A stretch of 43,928 nt of DNA. Source: a virus. The stretch is from positions 1 to 43,928 of IMG/VR virus record IMGVR_UViG_3300008050_000093; one strand, given 5' to 3'. Position 1 is the first letter of the stretch, and each line of letters opens with the position of its first letter. A program made the translations under genes and the position numbers. Shown here piece by piece: positions 16,427-25,890 of the stretch. The notes beneath the pieces were generated by a model. It saw only the letters and a program-made list of their open reading frames with translations, ran no database searches and was not told the origin of the DNA.

Positions 16427-19400
16427 CAGACCTCCTCCGTAAACTCTATTTCAACGTCACCCGCCTGCTTCCAGATGCCATCCACATCCTGATACCAGGC
16501 AATTTGATCCAGTGGACTTCCATTAGCAATCCTGCCAAGAATTACATTGTCTGGGTTGCAGTTTTGACGAGTATAATTGCTGTCAGATTCACTACCATAG
16601 TACGAGGTGCTGTCTTTGACTAAAACGCATGACTTCTTTTCGTATTCTGAATACTTCTGAAGACTGTAACGTAGCTTCATGCGCTCTTGTTCTTTCACAT
16701 CACCAACAATGCGACCTTTGATTGTTCTTTGTGGCGGACCCTCCACAAAGGCCCACTGAATAGCGCTCCGGGTTCGATACTTTGTCACATTTGGCTGCTG
16801 ATTATTCTCAAGCGTCCACTCTAAGGGAACACCCAAATCTAATACTGGACCCAGCACAATCCGGCCAACTTTCCAATATCCTTCAGCGCTTGGATAACTT
16901 CCAGTGGTAGTAAAACGGAGGTATCTAACTCCGTACATTTGAGGCTGAAACGAACCAGAAGCAGTAGCGCGGTAAGCCCATTGATTACTGTGAATCGTAA
17001 CTGGAGCACCAAGCTCATCACCGAAGTATGCTTTTAGGTTCTTGTCCGTATCCAGATATACAGAAAACTTGTCACCATCAATATAATCGAGCTTGTTAAT
17101 CTTTACAGTATAAAATTTAGTCGTTTCATCTACAGTTGACTTAAATTGCAGATAGTAAGTATTATTTTGATTAGTCTGCATCTGCCCAATTATGGGTTTG
17201 CCTTGAGACGGAAGATCTAAAATAAAAAACTTTTCACCAATAGAATAAATCGTAGCACTTATTAAAGGGGTGTCAATGGCATCTTCCACCGAGGCCCATG
17301 TGGTTCCGTCATCAGACCATTCGATGAACGTGCTAAGAAAATTGGTGTTGAAGAAGGCGATTCCCTCAAAGCGAATTCGAGCGAATTCGTCATTGGGATC
17401 TGCAACTAAAACAATTTGCCCGTCAGTCAACTCATCAACGCCATGAGATTCGCTTCGCCACTCTATCCTTGGAGAGTCAATAAATACATTAGAAACTGCA
17501 TAATTGCTATCAGCTTCGGCTGTAAAATAATCATTATCCATTCCGCCGCCGCCGCCCCAGCGAGCAGACGCATGATTATCAATTAGAACCGGATTCTGAG
17601 TTACAAGGTGGCCTCGCATCTCATCAGGCCATCGGACATCATCATCTTCAAGCTGATTGCAATCGGTATAATCAAGCACCGCAATCCGTCGCCATTGTGA
17701 TATTCGTTTTGTACTACCATATGATACATTGCCGTGCCCAAAATGAATAGACTGAGAAAATGATTCGGGGCCTGAATTAAGGGTAGGGGTAAAAACAGGG
17801 GTGTGTCCCCACTCGTTTTCTCCAAAATCCCCTATTTGTTTATACCAAATCTGACATCTACTACTGTCCGTGCCTGGATTTGGCCTGAACACCATTCTGA
17901 ATAGATGAAATTCAGTCATGTCTAAACCAGTCACTCCGGTTGTGGCCAACGAATCTGAAATTTTATCCCAAACAACAAACCCATTTTGATGAAAGTAAAG
18001 TGCGATCTCTAACTGTCTTGTTGAGGTTGAAGTTGTGCCATAAAACGATTTCACGCCAAAGAAAACTATCTCAGTTGTATGTATTCCCTCCTCAATCTGT
18101 TCAATTCTCATTTCACATTCAATACAGCTTCCAGCTATGTTAGCTATAGATGGAGTAACCCCCCATATTGGAGCATTGTGAGTAGTCAAATTAGCAGTGT
18201 CGCTAAAGGTATAGATGCCGTAGTTGCCTACAGTCGCTTGGTCTTCAAGCTTAAATCTCCACGCATTCCAGCTTTGGGTTGTCTGATGACGATCTCTGGT
18301 CCAAGTAGTATCGGATGAAGCACTTGCATTAGATGCAGGCGCAGGTGCCCCAAATGCGGCATTCCAGCTTAAACGATACAGTGTGCGAGTCGGCTGATGG
18401 GTCAAGGTAACAAGGTCTTCAATGGCCGAGGTCTGAAATGACTCTGGATAAGTTTCCTTGATAGGTTTCTTATCCCATTTTCCAAATCTTAAATAACAAG
18501 TATTGTCAGCTTCTAGTGTAGCAGCATCCGTATCATTATCTACTAGAGCACCAAACATAGAAATATAGTCACCGCAGTTTACCAAGCTGATGAGGGCTGG
18601 CTGAAACTTACAAGTCCCATCCCATTGACCACTAATCCCCAACCGGCGCCAACTTGTACTGCTTAATGGTTCAGAGGGATCTATCTCATAAACCGTCATA
18701 CTCGCCCCCTCCGCAATCCAAGCGGCGCTTGGGTTTCCGCTGGGCTGACGAAACTGAAAGAATACATAGTAATAATCAGGCCCACGCACAGCGCCGAGAT
18801 GTGCGCCCTGCGTAGTAGTGTTCCAAGCAGCATTGGCGAAGAAAATTGTCGTGTCGGCCCACCCGTCTAAACGCCTAGCATAGAAATTTCGTGTAAGACT
18901 TCCAGTTGAAAAATGTAGATAAAATGTCCCAGATTCATCACCTAGCGCAGCCATTGTCCAAATGAAATAATCAGAACCCTTACCGTCTTCGCTGATTGTA
19001 TAGGGAGATAGTGAAAAGGTAGGCTCAGTAAACGACGCCCCGCCATCCGACGAAACAATGGTTCTTAGATAATAGGTAAGAGCTTCATGACTTCCAGTGC
19101 CGGTTGACGTGTAATCCATCCAGGCAATTCTAAGAAAATCACCACTGGCATCCATTCTGGGCCAAAGAGAAGCCTGCATTAAATCTGTGGTAAATCGTCT
19201 CAGAATATTGTCGTTTATTCTATTCCAAACAAGACCATCTGTAGAATGCCATAAAACCCAATCACGGCCATTCTGCTGAGTCAGTAGCCTCAGAGACCCG
19301 TCCCTCATAGCGCATACCTGCAAGGCGGCTCTATGATCTCCAAAGCCAGTGGCAAACTCCTTATCAAGCTCTACTGTTGTGCTGGTCCAATCATCATACT

Positions 19401-20454
19401 CAGAACGAACATCATGATAAGAAATTCTAAGAGTTGATGTTGTCTCGCCCTCGCCTGGCGCTGCCTCAGCAACATATAGAAGTTCCCTCATCGCTAACTT
19501 GCAGAAGACTGAACATGCTCCGTATCCTGGCTTGGTCAGCATTCCACCATGCTCAGCATAAAAATACCGCATGTCATCATAGCCATACCATTCACGGGTC
19601 TGGTAATAGCCGTCAGCAAATACAGATCCTATATAGACAGGATTGGCCCCACGAATCTCTATATGAGTTTCGTGCGTCAGAGTAATATATCCAAACTGAG
19701 TTAGGGAAACAGCCCCACCAAGACCATTTAAAATCGTAGCGCCACTATCACTTAGCTCAAGCTTGATATTGCAACCACCGCTGGTCAACCTCATCGTCCC
19801 AGCAGCCAGATCTCCAGTCACCCCAGTTTTCCATGTCTTTGCATTAATTGCAGCCTCTAAAGTTCCTGTCCCGTCATTTGCAGTTACAACAATGTCGCTT
19901 CCAGCACGTATATCTACATCATTGATTAAAATATCACCAGACCCTACTGTGCCAGCCCCAACATTTGCCCACGGTGCCCAGACGGTAGCGCCAGTAGCAG
20001 TAATGCCGTGGAGGTCTTTCTTTAAGTTAATTGCAATAGATTTGGATAGTGCTGATTGATCGTTAGAATCTACGCTTAGGATATCAAACTTATTAGAATC
20101 TCCAATGCTAATCCTGTTGAGAATTAGATCTCCAGCAGCCAAGGCATTCGTACTATCTACTAAAAAGGCGCCATCACCAAGAGAAACTAGGTCCGTGGAA
20201 GGCTTCCAGCCGTAGGTTGCACCAGCAAAATTACTACCGGCATCACAAACTCGGTAATTTGTTTTTTTGGCTGAAGTTGAAACTCCTTCCTTATAAGTTC
20301 CAGTTTGGACAACTGTTAGAGATCCCGTATTGTTTAAATCTGCTGAACCCTGGCCAGGGTACTCACCATCAGTGTTCGGTTGAACACTTACAACATTATT
20401 TTCCCCAGTTAATACTGTTTCGGGAAATATGATATAGGAATTAGGTCCACCCAT
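16426..20454 (-). CDS. Giant tail protein with sialidase-like and lectin-like regions
   Basis: A 1342-residue protein just after the tape measure, so a distal-tail or receptor-binding component. A hook-IN-like module occupies about 170-255 (GDILINDVDI, NDGTGTLEAAINAK, ATILNGLGG). About 340-620 looks like a beta-propeller of the sialidase type, with Asp-box phrases at about 404-410 (STDGLVW) and 468-475 (SSDGGASF). Another, SDDGTTW, lies near 1047. About 760-930 resembles a laminin-G/concanavalin sheet. The C-terminal 100 residues are a compact globular cap. No catalytic sialidase arginine triad can be confirmed, so binding, not cleavage, of host surface glycans is the safer reading. The ATG overlaps the stop before it by one base. 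Confidence 0.75.
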   Translation of the reverse strand: MGGPNSYIIFPETVLTGENNVVSVQPNTDGEYPGQGSADLNNTGSLTVVQTGTYKEGVSTSAKKTNYRVCDAGSNFAGATYGWKPSTDLVSLGDGAFLVDSTNALAAGDLILNRISIGDSNKFDILSVDSNDQSALSKSIAINLKKDLHGITATGATVWAPWANVGAGTVGSGDILINDVDIRAGSDIVVTANDGTGTLEAAINAKTWKTGVTGDLAAGTMRLTSGGCNIKLELSDSGATILNGLGGAVSLTQFGYITLTHETHIEIRGANPVYIGSVFADGYYQTREWYGYDDMRYFYAEHGGMLTKPGYGACSVFCKLAMRELLYVAEAAPGEGETTSTLRISYHDVRSEYDDWTSTTVELDKEFATGFGDHRAALQVCAMRDGSLRLLTQQNGRDWVLWHSTDGLVWNRINDNILRRFTTDLMQASLWPRMDASGDFLRIAWMDYTSTGTGSHEALTYYLRTIVSSDGGASFTEPTFSLSPYTISEDGKGSDYFIWTMAALGDESGTFYLHFSTGSLTRNFYARRLDGWADTTIFFANAAWNTTTQGAHLGAVRGPDYYYVFFQFRQPSGNPSAAWIAEGASMTVYEIDPSEPLSSTSWRRLGISGQWDGTCKFQPALISLVNCGDYISMFGALVDNDTDAATLEADNTCYLRFGKWDKKPIKETYPESFQTSAIEDLVTLTHQPTRTLYRLSWNAAFGAPAPASNASASSDTTWTRDRHQTTQSWNAWRFKLEDQATVGNYGIYTFSDTANLTTHNAPIWGVTPSIANIAGSCIECEMRIEQIEEGIHTTEIVFFGVKSFYGTTSTSTRQLEIALYFHQNGFVVWDKISDSLATTGVTGLDMTEFHLFRMVFRPNPGTDSSRCQIWYKQIGDFGENEWGHTPVFTPTLNSGPESFSQSIHFGHGNVSYGSTKRISQWRRIAVLDYTDCNQLEDDDVRWPDEMRGHLVTQNPVLIDNHASARWGGGGGMDNDYFTAEADSNYAVSNVFIDSPRIEWRSESHGVDELTDGQIVLVADPNDEFARIRFEGIAFFNTNFLSTFIEWSDDGTTWASVEDAIDTPLISATIYSIGEKFFILDLPSQGKPIIGQMQTNQNNTYYLQFKSTVDETTKFYTVKINKLDYIDGDKFSVYLDTDKNLKAYFGDELGAPVTIHSNQWAYRATASGSFQPQMYGVRYLRFTTTGSYPSAEGYWKVGRIVLGPVLDLGVPLEWTLENNQQPNVTKYRTRSAIQWAFVEGPPQRTIKGRIVGDVKEQERMKLRYSLQKYSEYEKKSCVLVKDSTSYYGSESDSNYTRQNCNPDNVILGRIANGSPLDQIAWYQDVDGIWKQAGDVEIEFTEEV

Positions 20455-23400
20455 TACTTAGTCCAATAGTCGAAAGATCCACGATTAAATCCAACAGTCA
20501 CACCTGATGCGCGACGTAGCTCACTTTTGATTTCAGGGGCATGACCACGACGCATAGCAGTGATCTGAACCGCGTCCAGAAGACGACCCTCTGCCATAAT
20601 TGCAATATCTATAGGCTGACCCATGCCGCCGCCACCCGGACCCCCTCCGTAAGAGGCTGGCGCGGCACGGTTCATGCCCCCTTTATCCCCCTGAGCATTG
20701 CGGCTTGCAGGGATAATGGCTTCACCCTTATGAACATTTACCCGCATATTCGCTGGGACATAATTGATTCCAGAGTAGGCATTCCCGCCAGTGGGCATTT
20801 CTCGGCCAAGCTCCTCGTATGCTTCCGCCTTATTCTTTTTCCACCGTGATACACCCCCTAAAGTAAAAATGTCTCCTATAGTTGTCCAAATCTTGTGGGA
20901 CTTACTTTTCTCGGGATCACCCTTAAACGTCTCCTTGAGACTCCCCATCCAATCCTTAAAGAAATTAAACACGCCAACAAAAGCCTCTGCAATAATCTTG
21001 CCTAGCTCACCAACTACCGCGCCTAATGCCTTAAGTATCCCCCAAACAATAGCAACTATTAGCCTTGGGATTGCCTTTATAAGTTCAATCACAATGATTG
21101 GAATAGCTTTAATTATAGAAATAACTATATCGGGCAAACCCATGATAATTGCTTCTATGATTATCGGAATAGAATCAATAATAGCTGTAAGAATATCAGG
21201 GAGAGCCTTAACAAATCCATCAATGATCTTAGGAATTGCTGCTAGAAGAGTTGTAATCATGTCAGGCAGAGCAACACTAAGGAACTGCGTCAACATCTCC
21301 GGTAAAGCATCAAATAGAGCTAAGGCAACATCAACTAATCCATTAACCAAAGCTGAAAATAACTCGGGAAGCTTGTTAATGATGGTCATAATAAGCCCAG
21401 GCAGTACATCTACAATCGCCTGAACCACTTTCGGAATTGCTGCAATAATCGCATCTAATAAATCAGGTAGACGTTCGGCTATCTGCTCAAGTGCAGGACC
21501 AAGACCCTTAGCCAAACCGTCTGCAAAGCCAATTGCCTGATCAACAAGGCCGTCTACATACTTGCGAGCCTCTTTAGCATAGCTAAACCCAGCACCCTCT
21601 TCGTCGGCAGCCGCCTTAGCCGCAGCAAGCTCCTGCGCCATAGCTGCTGGACTAAATGAGAATCCAGAAAACTTGCTTACAACAGAAGAAAAAGCCCCTG
21701 CTATAGACTTCATCATCCCAACAGCCTTCACCGCACCCGCGCCAACAGCGCCCAAGGTCGCACCCATTATCTGTGCAATCCCTTGTGCCGCCTCTTTTGC
21801 GGACTCTTTTAAACGTCCAAACTCCTTTTCCGGCTTACCCTTACTTTTCCGGCGCTCATTTATTGTTGCCTGACGATCCATTTTCCTTTGAAGCTTTAGG
21901 GCTTCTTTCCAGGCTTTTCCAGCCTGACGCTTCATGTATTTATCAGACTCTTTATCCCTGCCAAATAAAGCTATAATAAAAGGAGCAACCTTGCCCTTCG
22001 CCGCATTAAGCATCCGCTTAACACCTTCCCGCCCTCTTCTTATTCTCCAATTAATAAACTCTATTATATTTCGGCGTTCCTCCTTTCGGGCCTGCCGAAT
22101 TCTATAATCATAATCAGATTCTATAACTTCCCGCTTGCCTACCTCGTCCCTTTTAAGCTGAGATAAAATCTGAGCCTTTTCAGATGCTAAACGCTCTGAT
22201 TCTTTTAAATCTCTAGTGCTTATTTCTGTAGTGATTCGCTCAATATCAGCAAGACGCTTCTTTTCGTCATTACGCCGTATCTCTTCAGCTTTTGCGATTG
22301 CTTCTCTTTGAAGAGCAAGCTTTGCATCCTCAAATGTCTTAGCAAGTTCCCAACTCCAATTATTAGCGTCAACTTCTAACTGATAAATTCTATCTAAGTT
22401 TGCTTCTGCCGTGAGATACTCTGAATGAAGCTCTTCAGCCTGAGTCATCTCCCTCATTGAACGCGTTTTTTTAATCGCGTCCTCTTCAATATCTTTCAGC
22501 TTATTAATGGTTTCAAGACGAGATCTAAGCTTAAGATTGCTTATAGTTTCTACCAGATCTGACTCTATGGCAGCAATTTCTAAGCCCATCTCCAGCGCAG
22601 CCGCTATTTCGGCAGCATATAGTTTTTCCGCCGCCTCTATACTGGCCGCTAAATCGTTTTTCCTAGTAGTTGCGCCCCTGGTTCGAAGATTCTCAATCTC
22701 CCGCATCAGCTTAAGCTCAAACTCTAGTCGCTTAAGTATTGCATTTGCTAGATTTTTCTCTTCCTTTGCTTGCTTTGCTGTTTTTCCAGTAATATTGGAG
22801 ATTAATTTACTATGAAGAGATAACCCATGAGCTATCTTTCCCATCTTAAGCGCCTCATAGAGCCTGTTGGCGCCTCCAATTAATTCCTCCACCTTTTCTT
22901 CGCGCTTATCATATACACGAATGACATCTTCAGTGCTATTTACCTCTTCACCAAAAAGCGTGCTTGCCTCTTTACGAACCGCAGCTTGCGCAAGCGCTGT
23001 ACCTTCATGCTTTTTGATAATGGCGTCATACTGCTGAACTAATGTCGCGTTTTCAGCCTTTAGGTCTGCTGCACTTTTTAGTGACCCGCGCCGATGCTTT
23101 TCTGCATCACGAAGATAGCGATCAGCACCCGTCATCCCTTGTTTTTGCATCTCAAAGGCAGCAGCCAAAGACATGACAGCATTTTCTGAAGTTTCAAACA
23201 GAGTTCCTGCTGCCAATCCCGTTTCAATTTGCTTTCGATTTAAGACGCTAAGCTGTCTCAGTTGAATCTTTAATTCTTCAGAGAGGGTTTTCTCTTTAAC
23301 TGCACGATCAATTAAAGAGAGGACCATTGCATCAGTAGACTGCCTCAGATCTGTAAGATGCTGAAGCTCAGCGTATCTCTGTGCCTTTTTCTTATTTCTA

Positions 23401-24983
23401 ATGGCTGCGAGATCTTCTTCTGCTGTTTTCCACCGGAATAGCGCGTAAACAACCACCCCAATAGCAGCCGCTATCCCCAGCACAGCGCCCGTTGACAAGG
23501 CCAGCGCTGCTGTGAATTCGCCCAGAGCAACCGTTGCGTAGGCGACCGCACCCGTGAACCGCCCGTAAACAATTCCTGTTGTCGCGAGTCCACCAGCGAA
23601 CTGAACTACCCAGCTAGTAGCCAGGACGAAACCACCAGTAGCCAGACCATAGAGCAGTCCTTTGAAATTATTAAATACAAAAAGTACCAGCGGGAGTACA
23701 AGCAATAGCGTATTTAGGGCGTTTCCGACACCAGCAATGGCCTCAGCAAAGCCAACAAATGCTTTCGCAATTCCCTCTTTGTTGTTTCTCAGGATGGCAG
23801 CGAAGTCGTTAATTGGCTCACCGAAGTCACTGAAACCACTCGAACTAAGTTCAATTCGGATTGCGTTAAATAGCTCCGCAAATGCAGTCCCGAGATCTTT
23901 TAGCTCTAAATTAAATCCAAAGAACATCGCAATGAACAAGTCTTCCATTGCTGACTTCGCAATAGTAAACTGGCCAATTACAGTATCAATCTGCCGGATA
24001 TACATCTTTTCCGCTTCGCCTGCGGATTCAGCCAGTTGTTCTTGAAACTTAAGGAAATGGAGCCCTTCCTCTCCAAGTGTACGATATTGCTTAACCAGGG
24101 CTGCAACAATCGGACCACCACGAGTTCCAAACGCAGATTGAATCTTTTTACCACTCAGCTCAGTAGTGTCGCCAAGTCTTCTAATAATATCGTCAAGATG
24201 ATTAATGGTTGGGTCAAGTTCCTCAGCAGATATACCAACCGCAGAAAATATCTTAGCAGCCTTTGGTGTTAAGTTGGCCGCGCTAGTTAAAATCTGACGA
24301 AGATATACACCAGCCTGACTCGCCTCTAAACCCAAGTTTCGCAGGACCATCATATAGGCAGTTCCCTGCTCAATACTTAGACCAAACGCAGCGGCAGCGG
24401 GACCGCCATACTTCATAGCATCAATTAAACCCTGCAAATCAAACAATGAATTCTGAGTGGCTACAGCAAAAACATCTGCTACACGAGCAGCCTCACCAGC
24501 GTCGAGTTGAAATACCTTTAGCGCCGCCGCTACTCCCTTTACAGCACTAGTCAGATTAGCCGCAGTTGCACCAGCCAGGTTAATGGCTGGCTCAGTGGCC
24601 GAGATGATTTCACCAGCCTTAAAGCCTGCGCGAGCAAACTCAACCATCGCATCTGCGCTCTGGCGAGCAGTAAATAAAGTGCTTCGACCAACTTCACGAG
24701 CCCTGGTCTCCATGAGGCCAAGCTGAGCCTCTGTTGAACCAGCAACAGCACCCACTGTTGCCATTGATTGCTCAAATCCAGCACCAACCTCTGTAGTAGC
24801 CTTCCCGAACGCCGCCACTGCGAGCGTCATACCCGCGAAAGCTGCGGTAACACCAGCAGAAATAGCCCTAGAACTTACACCAAACCTTTTTAAACTGTTA
24901 CCAGCATCAGTAAGACCGGCATCGAGTTTCTTAGTATCGACGCCGATCTTAATTAAAAGCTCGCCTAAGTTCGCCTTAGCCAT
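20454..24983 (-). CDS. Tape measure protein
   Basis: A 1509-residue tail length-determining protein. By the usual 1.5 angstrom per residue this predicts a tail of roughly 220 nm (inference). The TP901-type core lies at about 65-260 (GAGFEQSMATVGAVAGSTEA, TLFTARQSADAMVEFARAG). Hydrophobic membrane-like segments follow at about 420-520, a long charged coiled coil at about 700-980, and then a run of about ten 11-residue units with proline at a fixed place (about 1150-1320). The end has VNVHKGEAIIPA, a phrase typical of tape measure C-termini, and a Gly-rich stretch. No lysozyme or peptidase domain was recognised. GGAG lies eight bases before the ATG. Confidence 0.95.
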   Translation of the reverse strand: MAKANLGELLIKIGVDTKKLDAGLTDAGNSLKRFGVSSRAISAGVTAAFAGMTLAVAAFGKATTEVGAGFEQSMATVGAVAGSTEAQLGLMETRAREVGRSTLFTARQSADAMVEFARAGFKAGEIISATEPAINLAGATAANLTSAVKGVAAALKVFQLDAGEAARVADVFAVATQNSLFDLQGLIDAMKYGGPAAAAFGLSIEQGTAYMMVLRNLGLEASQAGVYLRQILTSAANLTPKAAKIFSAVGISAEELDPTINHLDDIIRRLGDTTELSGKKIQSAFGTRGGPIVAALVKQYRTLGEEGLHFLKFQEQLAESAGEAEKMYIRQIDTVIGQFTIAKSAMEDLFIAMFFGFNLELKDLGTAFAELFNAIRIELSSSGFSDFGEPINDFAAILRNNKEGIAKAFVGFAEAIAGVGNALNTLLLVLPLVLFVFNNFKGLLYGLATGGFVLATSWVVQFAGGLATTGIVYGRFTGAVAYATVALGEFTAALALSTGAVLGIAAAIGVVVYALFRWKTAEEDLAAIRNKKKAQRYAELQHLTDLRQSTDAMVLSLIDRAVKEKTLSEELKIQLRQLSVLNRKQIETGLAAGTLFETSENAVMSLAAAFEMQKQGMTGADRYLRDAEKHRRGSLKSAADLKAENATLVQQYDAIIKKHEGTALAQAAVRKEASTLFGEEVNSTEDVIRVYDKREEKVEELIGGANRLYEALKMGKIAHGLSLHSKLISNITGKTAKQAKEEKNLANAILKRLEFELKLMREIENLRTRGATTRKNDLAASIEAAEKLYAAEIAAALEMGLEIAAIESDLVETISNLKLRSRLETINKLKDIEEDAIKKTRSMREMTQAEELHSEYLTAEANLDRIYQLEVDANNWSWELAKTFEDAKLALQREAIAKAEEIRRNDEKKRLADIERITTEISTRDLKESERLASEKAQILSQLKRDEVGKREVIESDYDYRIRQARKEERRNIIEFINWRIRRGREGVKRMLNAAKGKVAPFIIALFGRDKESDKYMKRQAGKAWKEALKLQRKMDRQATINERRKSKGKPEKEFGRLKESAKEAAQGIAQIMGATLGAVGAGAVKAVGMMKSIAGAFSSVVSKFSGFSFSPAAMAQELAAAKAAADEEGAGFSYAKEARKYVDGLVDQAIGFADGLAKGLGPALEQIAERLPDLLDAIIAAIPKVVQAIVDVLPGLIMTIINKLPELFSALVNGLVDVALALFDALPEMLTQFLSVALPDMITTLLAAIPKIIDGFVKALPDILTAIIDSIPIIIEAIIMGLPDIVISIIKAIPIIVIELIKAIPRLIVAIVWGILKALGAVVGELGKIIAEAFVGVFNFFKDWMGSLKETFKGDPEKSKSHKIWTTIGDIFTLGGVSRWKKNKAEAYEELGREMPTGGNAYSGINYVPANMRVNVHKGEAIIPASRNAQGDKGGMNRAAPASYGGGPGGGGMGQPIDIAIMAEGRLLDAVQITAMRRGHAPEIKSELRRASGVTVGFNRGSFDYWTK

Positions 24984-24996
24984 TCAAATTCTCCAG

Positions 24997-25290
24997 TCAC
25001 GATTTTACACCGATCGGGATTCCCGCGCTCGCAAATTGATGAATCAATAACTCTTCACGCTGCTTAGGCGTAAGTTTTGACTTATTGGTTTTCTGTTTTC
25101 TACTTTTACGATTAACTTTACCCGATTTATACTTACCACCCATAGAAACCATTACAGGTTCAATGAGGGAATTAAGCATTTCATACTTATGTATTAAAAC
25201 GCACTCCCCCATTAAACCAATTTGATCCCATGACATGTCAAGGATTTGATCTAGAGAATGACCAGACGCCAATAATGCGCCAAGGATCAT
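24997..25290 (-). CDS. Tail assembly chaperone, downstream frame (T-like)
   Basis: A 97-residue reading frame between the first chaperone and the tape measure, the position of lambda T. It reads MILGALLASGHSLDQILDMS, then WDQIGLMGECVLIHKYEML, and ends in a Lys-rich basic tail. The same frame is open for 28 codons upstream of this ATG, inside the end of the previous gene, and meets a slippery heptamer there. The product is therefore probably made mainly as a -1 frameshift fusion. However, GAGGGG six bases before the ATG means that independent initiation is also possible. Confidence 0.75.
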   Translation of the reverse strand: MILGALLASGHSLDQILDMSWDQIGLMGECVLIHKYEMLNSLIEPVMVSMGGKYKSGKVNRKSRKQKTNKSKLTPKQREELLIHQFASAGIPIGVKS

Positions 25291-25301
25291 TTTTAACCCC
25301 T

Positions 25302-25814
25302 CTACGCTACTGGGGTCGTCGCTCCCGTTAGGGCGTTTATCGCTGTCGCGCTCTTGCGTAACAGACGCATGAACAAAGGGAGGACGGCAGCAACCAACTC
25401 CTCAATCGGAAATAAATCCGCAGCATCTTCAATTTCTTTTAATCCTTGCTTCTTAGCAGCTTTAACAGCAAGACTGTAAGTCTTTGGATGACCAATCTCA
25501 AAAGCTGAGGCAATTCCACCAAGCACTTGAGGGTCAGACGCTACCTTTACAATGAGGGCAGCGATCGATCCCGCATCGCCAATAGCAATATCGTCTCCGA
25601 GTTGCTCTGCAATAGCGGGCAATGTCTGCAATTCTTCAAACTTTCTCAGTATCCGAATCTGTGATCTTGCTGAGCAGACCGAAGTGGTCTCATACTCATT
25701 TCCAAACACATCAACTACAGTAACCGTTTTTGGGGGGACTAAAGTATCCAGCATCTGAGTAAGATCTAACCCTGGATTGCTAACTTCATCTATCTTAGTT
25801 GTTTCTTCTTGCAC
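25302..25814 (-). CDS. Tail assembly chaperone, upstream frame (G-like)
   Basis: A 170-residue protein encoded between the tail tube protein and the tape measure, the place of the lambda G chaperone, which holds the tape measure during tail assembly. It is helical (RSQIRILRKFEELQTLPAIA, EDAADLFPIEELVAAVLPLF) with no catalytic motif, as usual. I place the start at GTG 25814, with a perfect AAGGAGGT four bases upstream. An ATG six codons earlier has no ribosome site. Near its end, CCCTTTG at 25374-25380 is in the right phase for a -1 slip into the next frame. A fusion product would be about 272 residues. Confidence 0.8.
   Translation of the reverse strand: MQEETTKIDEVSNPGLDLTQMLDTLVPPKTVTVVDVFGNEYETTSVCSARSQIRILRKFEELQTLPAIAEQLGDDIAIGDAGSIAALIVKVASDPQVLGGIASAFEIGHPKTYSLAVKAAKKQGLKEIEDAADLFPIEELVAAVLPLFMRLLRKSATAINALTGATTPVA
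25374..25380 (-). promoter_or_regulatory. Predicted -1 ribosomal frameshift site (CCCTTTG)
   Basis: The heptamer C CCT TTG fits the X-XXY-YYZ rule in the frame of the upstream chaperone gene (codons CTC-CCT-TTG). After a one-base slip back, the -1 frame is open from here through the downstream ORF to 24997. Upstream, the -1 frame is closed by a TGA only about ten codons before, so the slip must occur in this short window. Four bases after the heptamer a hairpin can form (TGCGT, loop CTGTT, ACGCA). The arrangement matches the known G/GT frameshift of tailed phages. Confidence 0.75.
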
Positions 25815-25890
25815 CTGTACCTCCTTGGGCATCGTTAGGCATTATTACCATATCACGAGCCCAACAAGGCTTCCAGATTAAACTAAACGA

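Noticed and set aside
16426-20454. Active sialidase in the large tail protein
   Set aside because: Asp-box phrases are present, but I could not identify the arginine triad and nucleophilic Tyr, so I report only a sialidase-like fold.
20791-21423. Long open frame on the plus strand opposite the tape measure
   Set aside because: It is a by-product of the repetitive, codon-biased tape measure repeats on the other strand and has no ribosome site or sensible protein content.
20900-21480. 33-base periodicity as a possible CRISPR array
   Set aside because: The period comes from an 11-residue protein repeat. The units vary in DNA sequence, and there is no constant repeat with unique spacers.
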